Shown here: positions 14,370-17,446 of the stretch, one piece after another
Layout of the letters: the number at the start of each line of letters is the position of its first letter
Numbering within the stretch: the first letter of the stretch is position 1
Source: CAINOH01 sp041663565
GTDB lineage: Archaea; Micrarchaeota; Micrarchaeia; Norongarragalinales; CAINOH01
Reading direction: 5' to 3'
Length of the DNA: 17,446 bases
Assembly: GCA_041663565.1 (NCBI GenBank)
Contig: JBAYMJ010000026.1
Coordinates: 1-17,446, forward strand
Made by a program: the position numbers and the translations under genes
Notes under the pieces: model-generated
Databases searched by the model: none
What the model was told of the DNA's origin: nothing
Seen by the model: the letters and a program-made list of their open reading frames with translations, nothing else

Positions 14370-14885
14370 ATGGAAGACCAAACAAAGATTGCATTGGTGG
14401 CGCTGGCAGTGTTGCTTGTTGCCGTTGTCGTGTGGTGGCAGCCGTGGAGCCCTGCGGCAAACGCCGTTGCGCCTTCCCCTTCGCCGCAAGGCATCCCTAG
14501 CGCGATTACTTCGGTTGCCCCGGTCCAGCCTTCGGCAGTGCCGTCCGCAATTCCCAGCCCGTCATCCTCTCCGGCTGCTGCAGGCCCGTCTGCCCTGGGC
14601 GGCGCGCTCTGCGTGAGGCCGGGTCTTAGTGAGCCCCAGTGCGCGGACGGGTTCCAACTGGTAAAGGCAATCGGTTCGGACGGGTGCGTGTCAAACTATT
14701 CGTGCGCCCCCTCGATGGAGCTTTTGGTCAAGGAGCTTGCGCAGATGCAGCTTCCGGGATGCACTGCGGATGCGACGTTTGCGGACCAGGTCCAGGCGTG
14801 CAGGGAAAAGCCCGACTCGGTGTTCTCGTTCATCCGCGATGCGAAAGGGTGCATCGTTGACGTGAACTGCACGGCCATAAGCTGA
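14370..14885 (+). CDS. Protein C: membrane-anchored, Pro/Ser linker, Cys-containing ectodomain
   Basis: A 171-residue protein without a family I recognise. Residues 1-25 are a short charged start and a single transmembrane helix (KIALVALAVLLVAVVVWW). About 28-76 are a Pro/Ser/Ala-rich linker with PSPSP-like repeats. About 78-171 are an extracellular domain with eight cysteines (ALCVRPGLSEPQC, DGCVSNYSC, LPGC, QAC, KGCIVDVNC). I prefer the ATG at 14370, with GGATG about 11 bases upstream. The frame also opens at a GTG at 14358, which would leave no room for a ribosome site. It follows gene B by 36 bases with no promoter or terminator visible between, so it is likely co-transcribed. It could be an accessory or anchor for the fibre proteins, which is speculation. 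Confidence 0.8.
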   Translation: MEDQTKIALVALAVLLVAVVVWWQPWSPAANAVAPSPSPQGIPSAITSVAPVQPSAVPSAIPSPSSSPAAAGPSALGGALCVRPGLSEPQCADGFQLVKAIGSDGCVSNYSCAPSMELLVKELAQMQLPGCTADATFADQVQACREKPDSVFSFIRDAKGCIVDVNCTAIS

Positions 14886-14923
14886 TTTCAGAAAGTCGGG
14901 GGGCTGTCTAGTCGTGCAGAACC

Positions 14924-14930
14924 AATAAAT
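14924..14930 (+). promoter_or_regulatory. Possible TATA box for protein A' gene
   Basis: AATAAAT ends 23 bases before the ATG at 14954. Initiation about 25 bases downstream would give a leaderless or nearly leaderless transcript. This fits the lack of a TTTGGGTG element here and argues against the GTG at 14942 as the start. Confidence 0.35.
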
Positions 14931-14953
14931 GCAGGGACGCAGTGGCGTTAACT

Positions 14954-16720
14954 ATGACAGGACGCGGCCAGGGCGCTTTCGAGTACCTGCTGATACTAGG
15001 CGGCACCGTGCTCGTAGCATCGGTGGTGCTGATCATAGTGCAGGGCTCCGCAAGCGAGGTCAACAACACGCTCGTGGTGTCGTCAAACGACTACCTTTCC
15101 GCCCTTTCAAACCAGCAGCAGGGCATAGAGCAGAACTTTACCACCATGTACACCACGCCCGCAGGCTGCGCTTTCAGCAACCCGCCGTGCGCAGGCCACA
15201 ATACATGCAACTCGACGACGAACTCGTGCGAGGCTGTCGAGAACACGACGCGTAACGGCTGCGACTTCCTCAACCCCGGCTGCCCGTTCGGGTACTATTG
15301 CCAATATAATTACTGCTTGCCTGACCCGCACGCAACGCCGACTCTGGCCAACGGCGCGTGCGGCGCAAGCAACGGCGCGAAGTTCTATTCCGCGCCTACA
15401 ACCAACCTCTGCACCGCAGGTTCGGTCTCCGCGGTGACCGGCTCGGGCCCCTGGTACTGGACCTGCGTCGGCTCCAACGGCGGCACCACCGTGGGTTGTT
15501 CCGCCAACGTCATCATCAATGGCGCGTGCGGTTCCAGCAACGGCGCCGCCTTCGCCTCCATGCCTTCGTCCGGCTTGTGCTCTGCTGGTTCGGCTTCAGC
15601 GGTGTCGGGCTCCGGGCCGTGGTCGTGGTCCTGCATTGGAGTCAATGGGGGGACTAATGCAAGCTGCTCCGCAAACCTGCCAGGCAACGGCGTGTGCGGC
15701 TCAAGCAGCGGCGCAGCATTCGCTTACGCGCCAACTGTCAACCTTTGCAGCGCAGGCAACGCTTCCGCGGTATCCGGCGCCGGGCCTTGGGCTTGGTATT
15801 GCAACGCGACAACCGGCGGTTCAACCGCAAGCTGCTCCGCTAACCTAATCGTGGATGGCGCGTGCGGTTCAAGCAACGGCGCCAACGTCTATTCCGCGCC
15901 GTCCTCGGGCCTTTGCACTGCTGGAAGCGCTTCCGCATTGTCGGGCGCGGGGCCGTGGTCGTGGACTTGTTCGGGCCTATACGGCGGGACTAATGCAAGC
16001 TGCTCGGCAAACTTGGTTGTCAACGGCACGTGCGGCTCGTCCGGCGGTTCGTACTTCCCCTCCACTCCCTCAGCCAATCTTTGCGGTGCGGGCATCGCTT
16101 CTTCCGTTTCCGGTTCGGGCCCGTGGTCGTGGACTTGTTCAGGCATCAACGGCGGTTCCGCTGCAAGCTGCTCCGCAAGCAGCCTGTGCGGCTCAAGCAA
16201 CGGCACCGGCGTCTATTCCGCGCCCACGTCCGGCCTCTGCAATTCGGGAACGGCTTCGGCGGTGTCGGGTTCCGGTCCGTGGGCTTGGACTTGCACCGGA
16301 ACCAACGGAGTGGCCAGCTGCTCGGCAAAACTGAGGGTTGACGGCGCCTGCGGCTCGGACAACGGGACTCATCTGCCGACTGTTAATAATTATCTGGTCC
16401 TTACCAATCCCTGCAGCAAGGGAACGCTGGGTGCACGATGGGGCTCGTTTGGCTATTCGTGGAATTGTGATGGAGTCAACGGTGGAAGCACCGCCTCGTG
16501 CCGCGCCTGGAGAAACGTCATAATGTGGGGCACGCACACCATCAGCGAATGCACCAGCCTGGGCGGGCATGTTCACGATGACACCTATTTTCTTGTCGAT
16601 TGCTTATTCGCATACTACGGCGGCTGCTCCTATGCCTGTTGCAGCTGTCCGTCAGGTTGGACTGCTGTTACCGAATGCACTGTTTTAGCCGACGGGTTCG
16701 CTGGTAAGGACTGTCAGTAA
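14954..16720 (+). CDS. Class III signal peptide protein A': four-Cys modules plus seven CGSSNG repeats
   Basis: A 588-residue surface protein. Residues 1-30 are the class III signal peptide (MTGRGQGAFEYLLILGG). I start at the ATG because it gives the same short n-region as the paralogues. Residues 71-92 and 102-121 are two four-cysteine modules, with NTTRNGC between them as in protein A. Residues 133-519 are seven tandem units: four exact 56-residue repeats, then units of 54 and 52, then a divergent 57-residue unit with an insertion (DNGTHLPTVNN). The final 69 residues form a Cys-dense cap (SECTSLGGHVH, GGCSYACCSCPSGWTAVTEC). The repeats would make a long, disulfide-stiffened rod carrying the cap. 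No catalytic motif is visible. It is a paralogue of the 126-residue protein at 12127 over residues 1-122, extended by the repeat array. TTTTTT follows the stop codon. Confidence 0.9.
   Translation: MTGRGQGAFEYLLILGGTVLVASVVLIIVQGSASEVNNTLVVSSNDYLSALSNQQQGIEQNFTTMYTTPAGCAFSNPPCAGHNTCNSTTNSCEAVENTTRNGCDFLNPGCPFGYYCQYNYCLPDPHATPTLANGACGASNGAKFYSAPTTNLCTAGSVSAVTGSGPWYWTCVGSNGGTTVGCSANVIINGACGSSNGAAFASMPSSGLCSAGSASAVSGSGPWSWSCIGVNGGTNASCSANLPGNGVCGSSSGAAFAYAPTVNLCSAGNASAVSGAGPWAWYCNATTGGSTASCSANLIVDGACGSSNGANVYSAPSSGLCTAGSASALSGAGPWSWTCSGLYGGTNASCSANLVVNGTCGSSGGSYFPSTPSANLCGAGIASSVSGSGPWSWTCSGINGGSAASCSASSLCGSSNGTGVYSAPTSGLCNSGTASAVSGSGPWAWTCTGTNGVASCSAKLRVDGACGSDNGTHLPTVNNYLVLTNPCSKGTLGARWGSFGYSWNCDGVNGGSTASCRAWRNVIMWGTHTISECTSLGGHVHDDTYFLVDCLFAYYGGCSYACCSCPSGWTAVTECTVLADGFAGKDCQ
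15350..16510 (+). repeat. Array of seven CGSSNG repeats in protein A'
   Basis: In-frame units of 168, 168, 168, 168, 162, 156 and 171 bases. Six follow the consensus NGACGSSNGA....AP...LC, .AG.ASAVSGSGPW.W.C, GG..ASCSAN; the seventh is divergent. The fourth unit (15854-16021) is the one nearly identical to the first unit of protein B. Units are not identical to one another, so this is an old array with some recent exchange. Confidence 0.92.
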
Positions 16721-16726
16721 TTTTTT
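16721..16726 (+). terminator. T-tract terminator after gene A'
   Basis: TTTTTT directly follows the TAA of A', with a further pyrimidine stretch ACCCTCTTTG. It lies just ahead of the promoter for B' and is consistent with a separate transcript for that gene. Confidence 0.5.
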
Positions 16727-16749
16727 ACCCTCTTTGAAGCTTCGGTCTG

Positions 16750-16758
16750 CTTAAAATA
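16750..16758 (+). promoter_or_regulatory. TATA box of protein B' gene (copy 2 of the duplicated promoter)
   Basis: CTTAAAATA within TGCTTAAAATAG, identical to 12527-12535. Both copies continue with GGCCTGAGTT and GGGACGCGGCCGC. The ATG lies 58 bases downstream. Confidence 0.65.
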
Positions 16759-16786
16759 GCCGGCCTGAGTTTTCACTAAGGGGACG

Positions 16787-16810
16787 CGGCCGCAAGGCCG
16801 GTTTGGGTGG
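16787..16810 (+). promoter_or_regulatory. 5' leader hairpin (GCAA tetraloop) and TTTGGGTGG element of gene B'
   Basis: CGGCC (16787-16791) and GGCCG (16796-16800) close a GCAA tetraloop, a stable GNRA loop. TTTGGGTGG (16802-16810) follows, six bases before the ATG. The stem and element are identical to those before gene B, while the loop differs in length and sequence. Confidence 0.5.
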
Positions 16811-16816
16811 ATTGTC

Positions 16817-17446
16817 ATGTATCATCGTGGTCAGGGCTCTTTCGAGTATCTTCTTCTGCTTGGCGGCACCGTGCTTGTGGCAACGGTTGTCACCGTGATG
16901 GCGCAGGGTTCGGTCGCGGGCGCGAACAACGTGTTCAACGAGTCAACAAACGATTACTCCAGCTACATCCAGGGCGGGGTCAACGACGTGCTTACCAACA
17001 ACACGCTCGTCCACGAGCAGCCTTCAGGCTGCATGTACGGCAATCCCGCGTGCGACGCCGGGTATTTCTGCGACAACGGCGTGTGCAAAAAGATGAATGC
17101 CGCGCTCATAGGTTACGTGTTCGACACTTCGGGAGCGCCGCTCTCCGGCGCAATCATCCACCTGCCAAGCGGCATCGGCCCGGACGCGACAACCGACGCC
17201 GCAGGTTATTACGCTGTGTCGGCAAGCGCCAACCAGTCAACCGGAATGTATTCCGTCGTGGCTTCGAAGTCGCCTGCGAACGTGCAATCGAGCGCAACAG
17301 TCAACCTGACTGTCGGGTATGCCTCAATGCAGAACTTCTCCCTCGGCTACAACCCTGCTGTGCTTTCAGGCTACATCCGCGACTATGCAAGCGCAGGGAT
17401 AAGCGGCGCGGCCGTGACTTGTGCCGGTTATTCCGCGACAACCGCA
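16817..17446 (+). CDS. Class III signal peptide protein B', 3' truncated by window edge
   Basis: The frame is open from the ATG at 16817 to the end of the window, giving 210 residues of an incomplete gene. It starts MYHRGQGSFEYLLLLGGTVL and keeps the B-type segment VAGANNVFNESTNDYSSYIQ. One four-cysteine module follows (GCMYGNPACDAGYFC), then a carboxypeptidase-regulatory-like beta domain (GYVFDTSGAPLSG ... PANVQSSATVNLTVGYASMQ) and the start of a second (SGYIRDYASAGISGAAVTC). Order and wording match protein B closely, and bases 16889-16944 are identical to 12669-12724. The promoter and leader are also duplicated. By analogy, CGSSNG repeats or another Cys-rich cap may follow outside the window. 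Confidence 0.9.
   Translation, partial: MYHRGQGSFEYLLLLGGTVLVATVVTVMAQGSVAGANNVFNESTNDYSSYIQGGVNDVLTNNTLVHEQPSGCMYGNPACDAGYFCDNGVCKKMNAALIGYVFDTSGAPLSGAIIHLPSGIGPDATTDAAGYYAVSASANQSTGMYSVVASKSPANVQSSATVNLTVGYASMQNFSLGYNPAVLSGYIRDYASAGISGAAVTCAGYSATTA

Noticed and set aside
15350..16510. Regularly spaced repeats that could be taken for a CRISPR or satellite array
   Set aside because: The units are about 168 bases, in frame, and encode conserved Cys/Trp/Gly positions without spacer-like unique segments. They are protein-domain repeats.

Overview
The window comes from an archaeon. It carries archaeal or eukaryote-type translation genes (ribosomal proteins eS19, eL39 and eL31, initiation factor aIF6), prefoldin alpha, a PDCD5-family protein, a TRAM protein, a branched-type aspartate-semialdehyde dehydrogenase and five genes with archaeal class III (type IV pilin-like) signal peptides of the form RGQGAFEYLL. 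The G/C-rich coding sequence, the modular secreted class III proteins, the Ala/Lys/Pro-rich extensions on housekeeping proteins and a threonyl-tRNA synthetase with a bacterial-type core suggest a DPANN lineage, perhaps near Micrarchaeota or Diapherotrites. This placement is an inference and the phylum cannot be fixed from the sequence alone. No tRNA, rRNA, CRISPR array or transposase was seen.

Layout. 1-1107 (+): the C-terminal part of asd, then an Lrp/AsnC regulator. 1108-3815 (-): thrS, then a small unknown gene whose stop abuts the Lrp stop. 3973-7355 (-): a class III signal-peptide protein with a tail-fibre-like stalk, then a large two-lobed, sequon-rich envelope protein. 7505-11959 (-): the conserved archaeal cluster eS19, PDCD5, eL39, eL31, then a T-rich terminator, then aIF6, prefoldin alpha, FtsY and TRAM. 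eL18a, often found between aIF6 and prefoldin, is absent. 12127-17446 (+): a surface-protein locus with the order A, B, C, A', B'. A (12127) and A' (14954) are paralogues, as are B (12597) and B' (16817, cut by the window end). C (14370) is an unrelated membrane-anchored Cys-containing protein.

A, B, A' and B' share a pilin-like N-terminus followed by one or two four-cysteine modules. To this are added carboxypeptidase-regulatory-like beta domains, about 56-residue CGSSNG repeats, or a thrombospondin type 1-like module. B and B' have nearly the same promoter and 5' leader, with a small hairpin. Four of the five class III genes share a TTTGGGTG leader element just before the start codon.

The main points of interest are the ThrRS, which joins an archaeal editing domain to a bacterial-type enzyme whose own editing site looks degenerate, and the duplicated modular pilin-like locus with signs of recent repeat exchange. 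The two-lobed envelope protein and its stalk-protein partner look like a second, separate surface structure.
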